From Methylobacterium sp. 10 (GTDB lineage: Bacteria > Pseudomonadota > Alphaproteobacteria > Rhizobiales > Beijerinckiaceae): a stretch of 64,000 nucleotides of DNA. This document shows positions 45,411 through 55,066 of this stretch, one piece after another. The DNA lies in assembly GCF_000519085.1 (NCBI RefSeq), contig NZ_KI912577.1, forward strand, positions 227,501-291,500. The letters run 5' to 3'. A model generated the notes under the pieces. The model did not search any database and was not told where the DNA came from. It saw only the letters and a list, made by a program, of their open reading frames with translations. The stretch's first letter is position 1. Each line of letters opens with the position of its first letter. Made by a program: the position numbers and the translations under genes.

Positions 45411-45638
45411 ATGATTCGACTCGTTGCGGCGATCGCCTTGTCCACCCTCGCAGCCTTGTCGCTGAGCGGTGCCGCCGAGGCCAAGGGCTGTATCAAGGGT
45501 GCACTCGTGGGCGGCATCGCCGGCCATATGGCCGGCCATGGCAAGATGGGGGCAGCGGCCGGATGCGCCATCGGTCACCACAGGGCCAACAAGAAGGACA
45601 AGCAGCAGAGCCAGGAACAGCAGCCCGCCGGACAGTGA
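45411..45638 (+). CDS. small exported glycine-zipper-like protein
   Basis: A 75-residue protein with signal peptide ('MIRLVAAIALSTLAALSLSG') followed by 'GCIKGALVGGIAGHMAGHGK' and 'GAAAGCAIGHH', a glycine-zipper-like stretch with two Cys and several His, and a Gln/Lys-rich tail. It may associate with a membrane; function unknown. The signal peptide and the strong hairpin three bases after its stop support a real gene. Confidence 0.75.
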   Translation: MIRLVAAIALSTLAALSLSGAAEAKGCIKGALVGGIAGHMAGHGKMGAAAGCAIGHHRANKKDKQQSQEQQPAGQ

Positions 45639-45640
45639 TA

Positions 45641-45672
45641 GCAGACGACGAGGAGACCTCCTCGTCGTCTGC
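45641..45672. terminator. 15-bp perfect hairpin after the glycine-zipper gene
   Basis: GCAGACGACGAGGAG pairs with CTCCTCGTCGTCTGC around two bases. It starts two bases after the stop codon. There is no T-run on the plus strand, so it may work as an mRNA 3' end stabiliser or Rho-assisted stop. Confidence 0.6.
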
Positions 45673-45840
45673 CCGTGCGACAGCGCAGCGGCTTGCGTCC
45701 GCCGAACGCGCTGATTCCGGCCATCGGTCGGGATCAGCGCCGATTGGTATGAGCCGACGTTTCGCAGGGCTCGCTCCGCGAAAGGCTGGCTCAGGAAAAT
45801 GTCATCGCAGAGCGGCGGACGAGGCCGTAAGCTAAGGGGC

Positions 45841-46605
45841 ATGGTGTCCGCCGCCCAGCTTCTTCGGCGAGGCCTCCGCTCGATCTCGGCGGGCGCCCTC
45901 GGCCTGATCTATCCGCCGACCTGCGCCGGCTGCGGTGCCGCCACCGCCGATCCGCATGCTTTGTGCCCCCGTTGCTGGTCGAGCCTGCGCCTCATCGAGC
46001 AGCCCTATTGCCAGCGGCTCGGCACGCCGTTTCCCCTCGATCTCGGACTCGGCCCCCTGTTGTCCCCACGGGCCATCGCCGATCCGCCGGTCTTCGGACG
46101 GGCGAGGGCCGTCGCGCTCTACGACGACGTGGCGGGCGATCTCGTTCACCGGTTGAAATACGAGGACCGGCTCGACCTCGCCCCCCCCATGGCGCGGATG
46201 ATGGCGACTGCCGGCGCCGAGTTGCTGCGGGAGGCCGATTGTCTGGTGCCTGTGCCGTTGCACTGGACGCGCCTATGGCGCCGCCGGTTCAACCAGGCCG
46301 CCCTCCTCGGTCGCGGGATCGGCCGGCTCACCGGCCTACCCTGCGAGACCGCGACACTTGCCCGAGTGAAGGCGACACGCTCGCAGGTAGGCCTCAGCCG
46401 CGCCGCGCGGGCGACGAACCTCCAGGGCGCATTCCGAGTGCCCGCCGCCGCGAGGGCACGGCTCCAGGGTCGCAAAGTCCTGCTCATCGACGACGTCGCC
46501 ACCACCGGCTCCACCGCCAATGCCGCGTCGAGGGCTCTTCTGCGCGGGGGCGCCTCATCGGTGGACGTGCTCACCTTCGCCCTGGTCGCCTCCGAGGCCG
46601 GATGA
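45841..46605 (+). CDS. comF: ComF family phosphoribosyltransferase-like protein
   Basis: A 254-residue ComF protein. The N-terminal zinc ribbon has 'CAGCGAATADPHALCPRCW' (two CxxC pairs, residues about 28-46), and the C-terminal type I phosphoribosyltransferase fold has 'LVPVPLHWTRLWRRRFNQA' and the PRPP loop 'VLLIDDVATTGST'. ComF is needed for DNA uptake in competent bacteria, with a role in single-strand DNA handling; in alphaproteobacteria its role is unproven. The start at 45841 places the zinc ribbon at the usual position. Confidence 0.92.
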   Translation: MVSAAQLLRRGLRSISAGALGLIYPPTCAGCGAATADPHALCPRCWSSLRLIEQPYCQRLGTPFPLDLGLGPLLSPRAIADPPVFGRARAVALYDDVAGDLVHRLKYEDRLDLAPPMARMMATAGAELLREADCLVPVPLHWTRLWRRRFNQAALLGRGIGRLTGLPCETATLARVKATRSQVGLSRAARATNLQGAFRVPAAARARLQGRKVLLIDDVATTGSTANAASRALLRGGASSVDVLTFALVASEAG

Positions 46606-46662
46606 TACGCGAAACCACGATCCACCCTTGACAGTGAGGCGCAGCCACGGCCTCCCAGCACC

Positions 46663-47895
46663 ATGACAGGATCGACCTTCCGGGACATTGCGGTGATCGG
46701 CGGCGGCCCGGCGGGGCTCGCCGCCGCCGAAATGCTGGCGGAAGCCGGTCATCGCGTCACGGTCTACGAGCGGATGCCCTCGGTGGGGCGCAAGTTCCTC
46801 ATCGCTGGGCGCGGCGGCCTCAACCTCACCCACAGCGAGCCGCTGGCATCGTTCCAGCGCCGCTACCACCCGGTCCAGCCGTCCCTCGCTAATTCGATCG
46901 ATGCCTTCCCCCCTCAGGCTCTGCGGGACTGGTGCGAGGGGCTCGGCCAGCCGACCTTCGTTGGCTCTAGCGGACGGGTCTTTCCGAAGAGCTTCAAGGC
47001 ATCGCCGCTCCTGCGGGCCTGGCTGGGGCGGCTCGACGCCATGGGCGTCCGCATCCTCACCCGTCATCGCTTCCTTGGCTGGGAGGACGGGCATCTGCTC
47101 TTCGAGACACCGGAAGGACGGATCGCATTGGAGGCCCGGCCAACCCTCGTCGCCCTCGGCGGCGCGAGCTGGCCGAGGCTCGGCTCGGACGGGGCCTGGG
47201 TTCCGGTCTTCACCCGGGCCGGGATCGCTGTCTCGCCCCTCAAACCCGCCAATGTCGGCTTCATAGTGCCGTGGTCGGACGTGTTCCGCGAACGTTTCGC
47301 CGGGACGCCCCTGAAGCGCGTCGCGCTCAGGCTCGGCGACGAGACCGTGCGCGGCGAGGCCATGATCACCGCGGACGGGATCGAGGGCGGGGCGGTCTAT
47401 GCCCTGTCGCGCCTCATCCGCGAGGGGATCGAGGCCGAGGGCGAGGCCCGTCTCATCCTCGACCTGCGGCCGGACCTGACCGAGGATGCGATGATGCGAC
47501 GCCTTGCGACGTACAAGCAGGGAGCCTCGCTCGCCACGCGCCTGCGCAAGGATGCGGGTCTCGATCCCGTCGCGGCGGGATTGCTGCGCGAGGCCGCCGG
47601 TCGCGCCCTTCCGTCTTCGGCGGCCGATCTCGCGGCCCTGATCAAGTCGGCCCCCTTGCGCCTCATTGCCCCCCGTCCGATCGAGCGGGCGATCTCCACG
47701 GCCGGCGGCGTCGCCTTCGAGGCCATCGACACACGCTTCATGCTGAAAGCGCGGCCCGGCGTGTTCGTCGCCGGGGAGATGCTGGATTGGGAAGCTCCCA
47801 CCGGCGGCTACCTGTTGCAGGGAGCCTTTTCCAGCGGCCGCGCCGCGGCGGCCGGGATGATGGACTGGCTCGATGAGGCCGGCCCGGAACTATAG
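46663..47895 (+). CDS. BaiN/HI0933-type NAD(P)/FAD-dependent oxidoreductase
   Basis: A 410-residue flavoprotein with the FAD dinucleotide fold '[20 protein letters not shown]', then '[20 protein letters not shown]' and the C-terminal '[20 protein letters not shown]'. It belongs to the HI0933/BaiN family, subgroup of slightly longer alphaproteobacterial proteins. Substrate is unknown; relatives reduce diverse compounds. The ATG at 46663 fits the FAD fold starting at residue 8. Its last six bases overlap the convergent collagen-like gene. Confidence 0.9.
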   Translation: MTGSTFRDIAVIGGGPAGLAAAEMLAEAGHRVTVYERMPSVGRKFLIAGRGGLNLTHSEPLASFQRRYHPVQPSLANSIDAFPPQALRDWCEGLGQPTFVGSSGRVFPKSFKASPLLRAWLGRLDAMGVRILTRHRFLGWEDGHLLFETPEGRIALEARPTLVALGGASWPRLGSDGAWVPVFTRAGIAVSPLKPANVGFIVPWSDVFRERFAGTPLKRVALRLGDETVRGEAMITADGIEGGAVYALSRLIREGIEAEGEARLILDLRPDLTEDAMMRRLATYKQGASLATRLRKDAGLDPVAAGLLREAAGRALPSSAADLAALIKSAPLRLIAPRPIERAISTAGGVAFEAIDTRFMLKARPGVFVAGEMLDWEAPTGGYLLQGAFSSGRAAAAGMMDWLDEAGPEL

Positions 47896-48828
47896 ACGCG
47901 AGCAGAACCCGACCATGCCCTTGGCGTCGGACGGACAGGACGCGCTGGCGCCCCCATTGGCGAAGGATGGGCTGCCGGAGGACAGGCAATAGGCCGAGAC
48001 GAAGGCCTCGCCGCTGTCACAGCTCAACTCGCAGCCCCCGGACGAGCAGTTCTCGTTGCGAACGGGCCGCAAGGTGGAGGTGGAGGCGCTGGCCGTGATG
48101 CCGGCGGCTCCCGGTTCGCCCTGAGGACCGGGAGCTCCTCTGGAACCGGTCTCACCCTTGGGGCCGACATCGCCTTTGGGGCCGATCGGCCCCTGCGGGC
48201 CTATCTCCCCCTTGAGTCCGGCATCGCCCTTCGGTCCCGACTCGCCTTTCGGCCCGGCTTCGCCTGCGGGCCCCGCCACACCCGGCGCACCGGCCAGCCC
48301 CGCAAGACCCTGGGGACCGGGTTCTCCCTGCGGGCCGGCATCGCCCTTGGGGCCGGGCTCGCCGGCCGGCGCGCAATTGGCCACCACGGCCTCCCTCTCG
48401 TCCTCGCCGGCTTTCAGCGCCGCGACGCAGGTGGCGGGCCGATACGGGAGGCGGAACAGGAATCGGCCGCGCGAATCGGCCATCACCGAGATGTCCTCGT
48501 CGAGGATCACGACGGTGCCGGCCTTGCGCACGCTGCCGGAAATCCGCAGATCCCCCGCCTCGATCCGCGCATCGTAGACCTGGATCGGCTGCGACGGCGC
48601 CACGACCCGCTTGGGCCTGGCCCTAACCGCCCTGGGCCCTGGGGCCGCGGCGGCATCCGTCGCAGGAGCGGCGTTCATTCCACGGCCGGGCTGGCCGGGA
48701 CTGACCTGGCCAGGCGCCTGAGCCGCTGCCGGACCAGCCGCGAATCCAACGAGGATCATCAATCCCATCAATGATTTGGCCATGAAGCCTGTCGGGGCCG
48801 GACACTGGGCGGCATGGTCGAGGCGCAT
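47890..48828 (-). CDS. exported collagen-like Gly-X-Y repeat protein
   Basis: A 312-residue protein with a hydrophobic leader ('[20 protein letters not shown]'), a Pro/Ala linker, a beta-type domain (about residues 80-150), 29 uninterrupted Gly-X-Y triplets (about residues 156-242) and a C-terminal Cys-rich tail (seven Cys in the last 50 residues). Gly-X-Y repeats form triple helices in other bacterial collagens, so this is probably a trimeric surface or secreted protein. The ATG at 48828 has GGAG nine bases upstream but leaves a long N-terminus before the leader; 48783 ('MAKSLMG') gives a compact signal peptide. Confidence 0.8.
   Translation of the reverse strand: MRLDHAAQCPAPTGFMAKSLMGLMILVGFAAGPAAAQAPGQVSPGQPGRGMNAAPATDAAAAPGPRAVRARPKRVVAPSQPIQVYDARIEAGDLRISGSVRKAGTVVILDEDISVMADSRGRFLFRLPYRPATCVAALKAGEDEREAVVANCAPAGEPGPKGDAGPQGEPGPQGLAGLAGAPGVAGPAGEAGPKGESGPKGDAGLKGEIGPQGPIGPKGDVGPKGETGSRGAPGPQGEPGAAGITASASTSTLRPVRNENCSSGGCELSCDSGEAFVSAYCLSSGSPSFANGGASASCPSDAKGMVGFCSRL
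48103..48363 (-). repeat. Gly-X-Y triplet-coding repeat, 29 units
   Basis: Nine-base coding units for Gly-X-Y, rich in GPK, GDA, GEP and GPQ triplets, no interruptions. Related units recur ('GPKGDAG', 'GPQGEPG'), so slippage or recombination could change the length. Confidence 0.85.
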
Positions 48829-49028
48829 GGGCATTCTCTCCAGGCTGATGCGCCGGAGGTCCGGCACGGCGGAGGGACAATGCCGGGTCCGGTCAGGCGG
48901 TCAAGTCCGGCCCAGCTCCTCCGGCCGTCTGGCGGCCTTCCTTCATCCACACTCTTCCACAGCCGTCCACAGGGGAAGCGACTGTAGACGCTCGGTTATT
49001 TTTCATCCTCCTGAAACCGGTTGAGCTT

Positions 49029-49043
49029 GTTCTTGTTTTGTTC
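49029..49043 (+). promoter_or_regulatory. LexA (SOS) box upstream of imuA
   Basis: GTTC, seven bases, GTTC: the direct-repeat LexA site of alphaproteobacteria. It lies 47 bases before the imuA start, in the promoter region of the imuA-imuB-dnaE2 mutagenesis cassette, which is known to be LexA-controlled. Confidence 0.88.
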
Positions 49044-49090
49044 CTATTGTCCGGTGATGGGATGGACTGGATGGATTTGGCTCGACGAAG

Positions 49091-49861
49091 ATGCGCGATG
49101 ACGGCGAAACGGAGACGGACGGGCTCGAGCGGCGCCGGCGGATCGCTCTGGACGCCCTGCGCGGCCACGGGGCAGGACATGCCAACCCCTTGTCCGTCGA
49201 AGCCCTTCCTCTGGGAATCGCCCATATCGATTCCGGCCTTCCTGGCGGAGGACTCTCCCTCGGCCGGCCGCACGAGATCGCCCCGGAATCCGAGGGCGAC
49301 GAAGCGGCGGCCTTGGGCTTCACCCTCGCCCTCATGGCCCGCCACCTCGCGCGGGTGGAAGGGGAGGCTCTCCTCGTCATCGGCAAGGGGCATCCGACGC
49401 CCTACGGCCACGGCCTCGCAGGGCTCGGCCTCGATCCGGGCCGCCTGCTGATCCTGGAGGTCGAGACCGACGCGGATGCCTACCGCGCCGTGGAGGAGGC
49501 CTTGCGCTCGCAAGGGCTGAGGGCGGTGGCGGGGCTGGTGGATGCCGGCCTGCCCCTGAAGCAGAGCCGGCGGCTGCATCTGGCGGGCGAGGCGGCCTCC
49601 CGTCTCCTCCTCGTGCTCCGGCCGCCGCAGGCGGACCACCCGAACATGGCAGCGACCCGCTGGCGGATCGGCTCGGGCGCGGCCCTGCGGGACCGGTTCG
49701 GCTGCATCGAGCGGCCATGCTGGCGGGCGCGGCTCGACCGCTGCCGCAACGGACGGACGGGGAATTGGCTTCTGGAGTGGGATCATGCCGCGCATCGTTT
49801 CGGTCTGGCTGGAGCAGTGGCCGCTGACGCGCCTCAGGCGCGCTCGGGCTGCGCAGGATGA
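49091..49861 (+). CDS. imuA: SOS mutagenesis protein ImuA
   Basis: ImuA is a RecA-fold-related accessory protein of DnaE2 translesion synthesis. The 256-residue protein has 'LSVEALPLGIAHIDSGLPGGGL' (split near residue 40), 'RPHEIAPESEGDEAAALGF' and 'LVIGKGHPTPYG', with no intact Walker A. The start at 49091 lies 47 bases after a LexA box. Its end overlaps imuB by 77 bases in another frame, indicating coupled translation. DNA damage should induce the whole cassette. Confidence 0.88.
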   Translation: MRDDGETETDGLERRRRIALDALRGHGAGHANPLSVEALPLGIAHIDSGLPGGGLSLGRPHEIAPESEGDEAAALGFTLALMARHLARVEGEALLVIGKGHPTPYGHGLAGLGLDPGRLLILEVETDADAYRAVEEALRSQGLRAVAGLVDAGLPLKQSRRLHLAGEAASRLLLVLRPPQADHPNMAATRWRIGSGAALRDRFGCIERPCWRARLDRCRNGRTGNWLLEWDHAAHRFGLAGAVAADAPQARSGCAG

Positions 49862-51356
49862 CGGGGTCTCCCCCGCCGTCGTGGCCGCCATCGGGCCGGG
49901 AGGCCTGCGCATCACGGCCGTCGACGCCGCCGCCCGTGCTCTCGGCCTGCGTCCTGGCGAGCCCCTCGCACGGGCTCGCGCCCGGATCGGGCAGGGCATC
50001 GCCGTCCATCCCGCGGACCCGGAGGCCGATACTGCCGCCCTCGCGCGTCTCTGCCTCTGGGCCAAGCGTTATACACCCATGGTGGCGCCGTTCGGGCCGG
50101 GGGAAGGCGGAGACGGCTTCTTTCTCGACGTGGAAGGGGCGAGCCACCTGTTCGGCGGGGAAGAGGCCCTGATGGGCGACCTCGCCGCCCGTCTGTCGGC
50201 CAATGCGATCCCCGCCCGGATGGCCCTGGCCGACACGCCGGCCTGCGCCTTCGCGCTCGCCCGCCACGGCGGCTCCACGAGCCCCGTCGTGGTGCCCCGG
50301 GGGGGCAACGCGCCGGCCCTGCGCGACCTCTGCGTGAGTGCCTTGCGGATCGAGCCGGCCATCGCCGAATCCCTCCGCCGCCTCGGCCTGCGCCGGATCG
50401 GGGCGCTGGCCGAGGCGGCCCGCCCTCCCCTGGCCCGACGCTTCGGCGAGAGCCTGCTCCTGCGCCTCGACCAGGCGCTGGGGAGGAGGCCGGAGCCGCT
50501 GGTCTCCCTGGGAGAGCCGGCCGCCTTCGGAGCGAGCCGGGGTTTTCTCGATCCGATCGGACATCAGGCGATCATCGTCGCCACCGCCATGCGGCTGATG
50601 CAGGAGATCGCCCCCCGCCTCGCCGCCTCGGGCCTGGGCGCGCGATCCCTGCGGCTGAGCCTTCACCGGGTCGACGGAATCGAGCGCAGCCTCGATCTCG
50701 GCCTGTCGGAACCGACCCTCTGCCCGACCCAGGTCGGGCGGCTGCTCGATCTGCGCCTCGACCGGCTCGGGCCGGCCCTCGATGCCGGCTTCGGCTTCGA
50801 GACCGTGCGGCTCGACGTGACCGGCATCGGCCGGTTGGAGGCACGCCAGGGCGCCCTGGCCGAGACGGGCCTCGACCGGGAGGCCGAGACCGGCGGGACC
50901 GCCCGCCTCGCCGATGCCCTGCGCCAGCGCATCGGGGCCAGGGTCATCCGCGTGAGCCCACGGGCGAGCCACATCCCCGAACGCGCCGATGCCCTGGAAC
51001 CGTGGCGGGTGAGGGGAATCGAGATGCACTGGCCCGAGCGGGTGGGCACCCGGCCACAGGGCGGGATGCCGTCCCGTCCCCTCGTCCTCCTATCCCGCAG
51101 CGAGGCGGCCGACGAAGTGTTCTCGCTCGCCCCCGACGGGCCGCCCCAGCGCTTCCGCTGGCGGCGGCGTCTGCATCGGATCGCCCATGCCGAGGGTCCG
51201 GAGCGCATCGCCGACGCCTGGTGGCACGCGCCTGCCCCCACCCGGGATTACTACGTGGTCGAGGACGAATCCGGCCGGCGCCTCTGGCTCTACCGGGAAG
51301 GCTTCCACACGACTCAGACGGCGGCGCGCTGGTTCGTGCAGGGATTGTTCGCGTGA
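49785..51356 (+). CDS. imuB: Y-family polymerase-like protein ImuB
   Basis: ImuB is a non-catalytic Y-family polymerase relative that links ImuA and DnaE2 to the beta clamp. The 523-residue protein begins 'MPRIVSVWLEQWPLTRL', where active Y-family polymerases have a DxD metal motif; the acidic residues are absent, so it cannot polymerise. Later parts keep the Y-family fold ('FFLDVEGASHLFGGEEAL', 'LGLRRIGALAEAARPPLARRFG'). The C-terminal 'DYYVVEDESGRRLWLYREG' is typical of ImuB. It overlaps imuA by 77 bases; dnaE2 follows after a 349-base gap with repeats. Confidence 0.92.
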   Translation: MPRIVSVWLEQWPLTRLRRARAAQDDGVSPAVVAAIGPGGLRITAVDAAARALGLRPGEPLARARARIGQGIAVHPADPEADTAALARLCLWAKRYTPMVAPFGPGEGGDGFFLDVEGASHLFGGEEALMGDLAARLSANAIPARMALADTPACAFALARHGGSTSPVVVPRGGNAPALRDLCVSALRIEPAIAESLRRLGLRRIGALAEAARPPLARRFGESLLLRLDQALGRRPEPLVSLGEPAAFGASRGFLDPIGHQAIIVATAMRLMQEIAPRLAASGLGARSLRLSLHRVDGIERSLDLGLSEPTLCPTQVGRLLDLRLDRLGPALDAGFGFETVRLDVTGIGRLEARQGALAETGLDREAETGGTARLADALRQRIGARVIRVSPRASHIPERADALEPWRVRGIEMHWPERVGTRPQGGMPSRPLVLLSRSEAADEVFSLAPDGPPQRFRWRRRLHRIAHAEGPERIADAWWHAPAPTRDYYVVEDESGRRLWLYREGFHTTQTAARWFVQGLFA

Positions 51357-51373
51357 GGGTTCGTCGCCACCTC

Positions 51374-51430
51374 CCCTCCCCCCTCTGCGGGGGAGGGTGG
51401 CCTTCGCGTGAGCGAGGGTCTGGAGAGGGG
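51374..51430. repeat. GC-rich palindromic repeat element 1
   Basis: CCCTCCCCC and GGGGGAGGG form a nine-base stem, followed by 'GTGAGCGAGGGTCTGGAG', a pattern of the dispersed intergenic repeats found in Hyphomicrobiales and Methylobacterium genomes. The family assignment is from memory. Confidence 0.55.
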
Positions 51431-51545
51431 AGCGCCATTTCCGGAGAAGTCGCCCCCTCTCCCGCCTGCTCCGCAGAGACTACTGGATTCACACATCCGC
51501 TCGACGGCTTTTCGCTCGATCCAAGGTTCGACTCGAGGCGCGACA

Positions 51546-51581
51546 GGCCCCCTCTCCTGGAAGGAGAGGACTGGGGTAAGG
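51546..51581. repeat. palindromic repeat element 2 (copy a)
   Basis: CCTCTCCT, GGA, AGGAGAGG (51551-51569) followed by ACTGGGGTAAGG. The same unit recurs in inverse orientation at 51610-51643. Confidence 0.7.
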
Positions 51582-51609
51582 TGTTGTCCATCTCCGGAAA
51601 GCTCACGCA

Positions 51610-51643
51610 CCTCACCCTGTCACTCTCCTTCCAGGAGAGGGGA
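51610..51643. repeat. palindromic repeat element 2 (copy b, inverted)
   Basis: CCTCACCCTGTCA followed by CTCTCCT, TCC, AGGAGAG: the reverse complement of copy a with few changes. The two copies enclose about 28 bases and could fold into one large cruciform or mRNA hairpin. Confidence 0.7.
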
Positions 51644-51705
51644 CCCGCGGTGCCCGCGAGATGTGTGCATATCGTAGCCCCCAGATGGGGGAGGGTTGAG
51701 GGCAT

Positions 51706-54700
51706 ATGAGCTCTCCAACCTATGCGGGACACGCCTATGCCGAGCTCGCTGTCACCACGAACTTCTCGTTCCTGCGCGGGGCTTCGCATCCGCAGGAAAT
51801 GGTGGCGCAGGGCGCCGAGTTCGGGCTCCACGCCATCGGCATCGCCGATCGCAATACGCTGTCGGGCGTGGTGCGCGGCCATGCCGAAGCCAAACGCCGG
51901 GAGAAGGCGGGCGAACCGACGATCCGCTACCTGCCGGGCGTCCGTCTCGTCACCGAGGAGGGGTTCGAGGCCATCGCCTATCCGATGGACCGCGACGGCT
52001 ACGGACGGCTCTGCCGGCTGCTCACGGACGGCAACCGCCGCTCGGAGAAGGGCGCGTGCCGGTTCGGTGTCCCGGACATGCTCGCGGCGGCAAGGGGGCA
52101 GGTCTTCATCGCACTCCCGCCGGAGGAGGACGATCCCGTCTTCGCCCGCCATCTCGCCGCCCTGGCGGAGACGGCCCCCGGCCGCGTCTTCCTCGGCGCG
52201 AGCCACCGTTACCGCGGCGACGAGCGGCGTCGGCTCGGCCGCCTCGCCGGGGTCGGGAAACGCCTCGGCGCACCGATGGTGGCGGTCTCGGATGCGCTCT
52301 ACCATCATCCCGACCGACGCCCCCTGCAGGACGTGCTCGCCTGCATCCGCGAGGGCTGCACCCTGGTCGAGGCCGGCTACCGTCTGGAGGCCAATGCGGA
52401 GCGTCACCTGAAGCCGCCCGCCGAGATGGCCCGGCTCTTCGCCGACCACCCGGAGGCGATCGCGTGCACGATCGAGATCGCCGAGGCCTGCGGCTTCTCC
52501 CTGGAGCAGCTGAAATACGAGTATCCCGACGAGCCCGTCCCCCCCGGCAGGACGGCCCAGGGACATCTCGAACACATGACCCGGCAACGGGCCGAACTGC
52601 GCTACCCGGACGGTATCCCGGCGACGGTCGAAACCTCCCTGCGCAACGAGTTCGACTTGATCCGCCGCCTCGACTACGCCCGCTACTTCCTTACCATCCA
52701 CGACATCGTCGAATTCGCCCGCAATCGGGGAATCCTGTGCCAGGGGCGCGGTTCGGCGGCCAATTCGGTGGTCTGCTACTGCCTCGGCATCACGGCGGTG
52801 GACCCGACCAAGATCCGGCTGCTGTTCGCCCGCTTCATCTCCGAAAGCCGGGACGAGCCGCCCGACATCGACGTCGATTTCGAGCACGAGCGCCGCGAGG
52901 AGGTGATCCAGTACCTCTACGACCGCTACGGGCGGGACCGGGCGGCGATCTGCGCCACGGTGATCCACTACCGGCCCCGCAGCGCGATCCGTGAAGTCGG
53001 CAAGGTGCTGGGCCTCACCCCCGACATCACCGGCATGATGGCCGACACGGTCTGGGGCTCCTGGGGCGCCGGGCTGCCCGATCAGCATATCGCGCAAGCC
53101 GGGCTCGACCCAGCCAACCCCGCGATCCGGCAGGCGGTGGATCTCGCGATTCAACTCATCGGCTTTCCGCGCCACCTGTCGCAGCATGTGGGCGGGTTCG
53201 TGCTGACGAAGGGACGTCTCGACGAGACCGTGCCGGTGGGCAACGCGGCGATGGCCGACCGTACCTTCATCGAATGGGACAAAGACGACATCGACACGAT
53301 CGGCCTCCTCAAGGTCGACGTGCTGGCGCTTGGGATGCTCACCTGCCTCCGGCGCGGCCTGGACTTCCTGCGCGAGGATCACGGCATCGAATACGAGACG
53401 TTGGCAGACCTCCCGCGCGACGAGCCTGAGGTCTACGCCATGCTGTCGAAGGCCGATTCCGTCGGCGTGTTCCAGGTCGAGAGCCGGGCACAGATGTCGA
53501 TGCTGCCGCGCCTGAAGCCGCAGGAATTCTACGACCTCGTCGTCCAGGTCGCCATCGTGCGGCCGGGACCGATCCAGGGCGACATGGTCCATCCCTACCT
53601 GCGGCGGCGCTCGGGCGAGGAGCCCATCGTGTTCCCGTCCCCCTCCCCCGAGCACGGGCCGGCGAACGAACTCGAAGAGGTGTTGAAGCGGACCTTCGGC
53701 GTGCCGCTGTTCCAGGAACACGCCATGCAGATCGCGATCACGGCGGCCGGCTTCACGCCATCGGAGGCGGACGGGCTGCGTCGGGCCATGGCGACGTTCC
53801 GGCACAACGGCCAGATCGTGAACTTCAGGACCAAGTTCATCGAGGGCATGGCGGGACGCGGCTATCCGCGTGACTTCGCCGAGCGGTGCTTCAAGCAGAT
53901 CGAGGGGTTTTCCACCTACGGCTTTCCCGAGAGCCACGCGGCGAGTTTCGCCCTGCTGGTCTATGCCTCGGCCTGGATGAAGTGCCGTCACCCGGACGTC
54001 TTCCTTGCCGCGATCCTGAACTCCCAGCCCATGGGCTTCTACCAGCCGGCCCAGCTCGTGCGGGATGCCCGTGCCCACGGCGTCGAGGTGCGCGGACCCG
54101 ACGTCAATGCCAGCGAATGGGATTGCACTCTGGAACCGGCCTTGGAGCAGCAGGGAGCCGAGCGGCGCTTCGCCGTCCGCATCGGCCTTCGGCAGGTGAG
54201 CGGCCTGCCGAAGGCTGGCATGGCCCGGCTCGTGGCCCTGCGCGGCAACGGCTATGCCAGCGTCGAGGGCCTGCAAGCCGCCCTGACGCTGCCCCGCAAC
54301 GCCCTCGAGCGCCTGGCCGAGGCGGACGCCTTCCGCTCCCTCGACCTCGATCGTCGTGCCGCCCTCTGGGCTGTGCGGGCGCTGGAGGGCACATCCCAGC
54401 GGGCGAGCGCGGCGCGGGCAGCGGCCACCGACCGGCGCACCCATCTCCTCGACGCGCCGATGCCGCTCTTCGCCTTCCATGCCGACGATGGGCTGTTCCG
54501 GGCCGAGCCCGCGGTGGAGCTGCCGTCCATGGCGCTCCCCGAGCATGTGGCGGAGGATTACGTCTCCACCGGGCTCTCATTGAAGGGCCATCCGGTGGCG
54601 TTCTTCCGCGCACGCCTCGCCCGCATCGGCGCGATCCCGGCGGCGGCGCATCACGATCCCTCATGGGGCCAGAACGCCCGCGTCACCGTGGCTGGGCTCG

Positions 54701-55020
54701 TCCTCACCCGGCAGCGCCCCGGCACCGCCAAGGGCGTGGTGTTCCTGACGCTGGAGGACGAGACCGGCATCTGCAACGTCATCGTCTGGAAGAAGGTCTT
54801 CGAGGCCAACCGGCGCATCGCCATGAGCGCCCGCTTCATCGCCGTGCGCGGGCGCATCCAGCGCTCGGGCCTCGTGGTCCATCTCCTCGCCGAACAGTTC
54901 CGCGACCTGACGGACGAATTGCGCAGCCTGCGGGAGGGCGGCCTCAAGCTCCCGGCGGAGACCACGGATTTCGGGGCACCGCCGGACCGGCGCGTCTACC
55001 GCAGCCGGGATTTCCATTGA
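51706..55020 (+). CDS. dnaE2: error-prone DNA polymerase III alpha subunit
   Basis: DnaE2 (ImuC) is the catalytic polymerase of SOS-induced mutagenesis. The 1104-residue C-family polymerase has an N-terminal PHP domain ('[20 protein letters not shown]'), the catalytic '[20 protein letters not shown]' region (about residues 384-402), '[17 protein letters not shown]', and a C-terminal OB domain ('[18 protein letters not shown]', '[16 protein letters not shown]'). Its length matches DnaE2 rather than replicative DnaE1. The ATG at 51706 is the family start. It works with ImuA and ImuB upstream. Confidence 0.95.
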   Translation: MSSPTYAGHAYAELAVTTNFSFLRGASHPQEMVAQGAEFGLHAIGIADRNTLSGVVRGHAEAKRREKAGEPTIRYLPGVRLVTEEGFEAIAYPMDRDGYGRLCRLLTDGNRRSEKGACRFGVPDMLAAARGQVFIALPPEEDDPVFARHLAALAETAPGRVFLGASHRYRGDERRRLGRLAGVGKRLGAPMVAVSDALYHHPDRRPLQDVLACIREGCTLVEAGYRLEANAERHLKPPAEMARLFADHPEAIACTIEIAEACGFSLEQLKYEYPDEPVPPGRTAQGHLEHMTRQRAELRYPDGIPATVETSLRNEFDLIRRLDYARYFLTIHDIVEFARNRGILCQGRGSAANSVVCYCLGITAVDPTKIRLLFARFISESRDEPPDIDVDFEHERREEVIQYLYDRYGRDRAAICATVIHYRPRSAIREVGKVLGLTPDITGMMADTVWGSWGAGLPDQHIAQAGLDPANPAIRQAVDLAIQLIGFPRHLSQHVGGFVLTKGRLDETVPVGNAAMADRTFIEWDKDDIDTIGLLKVDVLALGMLTCLRRGLDFLREDHGIEYETLADLPRDEPEVYAMLSKADSVGVFQVESRAQMSMLPRLKPQEFYDLVVQVAIVRPGPIQGDMVHPYLRRRSGEEPIVFPSPSPEHGPANELEEVLKRTFGVPLFQEHAMQIAITAAGFTPSEADGLRRAMATFRHNGQIVNFRTKFIEGMAGRGYPRDFAERCFKQIEGFSTYGFPESHAASFALLVYASAWMKCRHPDVFLAAILNSQPMGFYQPAQLVRDARAHGVEVRGPDVNASEWDCTLEPALEQQGAERRFAVRIGLRQVSGLPKAGMARLVALRGNGYASVEGLQAALTLPRNALERLAEADAFRSLDLDRRAALWAVRALEGTSQRASAARAAATDRRTHLLDAPMPLFAFHADDGLFRAEPAVELPSMALPEHVAEDYVSTGLSLKGHPVAFFRARLARIGAIPAAAHHDPSWGQNARVTVAGLVLTRQRPGTAKGVVFLTLEDETGICNVIVWKKVFEANRRIAMSARFIAVRGRIQRSGLVVHLLAEQFRDLTDELRSLREGGLKLPAETTDFGAPPDRRVYRSRDFH

Positions 55021-55031
55021 TTGGCGGTACA

Positions 55032-55052
55032 CCTCCCTCCCCACAAGGGAGG
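55032..55052. terminator. hairpin between dnaE2 and the convergent oxidoreductase
   Basis: CCTCCCT, seven bases, AGGGAGG, 11 bases after the dnaE2 stop and 14 from the convergent gene's stop. There is no T-run. It may also be a fragment of the GC-rich repeat seen before dnaE2. Confidence 0.5.
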
Positions 55053-55066
55053 AGAGCTTACCCCCC

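Larger units (their letters stand above)
51357..51705. other. repeat-bearing intergenic region imuB to dnaE2
   Basis: A 349-base gap within the mutagenesis cassette, holding three palindromic elements (listed separately) and no gene. No LexA box of the GTTC-N7-GTTC form is seen; a near match has eight bases between the half-sites. dnaE2 is therefore probably read from the imuA promoter, or from an unseen promoter here. Confidence 0.55.

Noticed and set aside
51349..51367. Second LexA box at the imuB/dnaE2 junction
   Set aside because: The GTTC half-sites are eight (or eleven) bases apart, not seven, and the sequence lies at the imuB 3' end.
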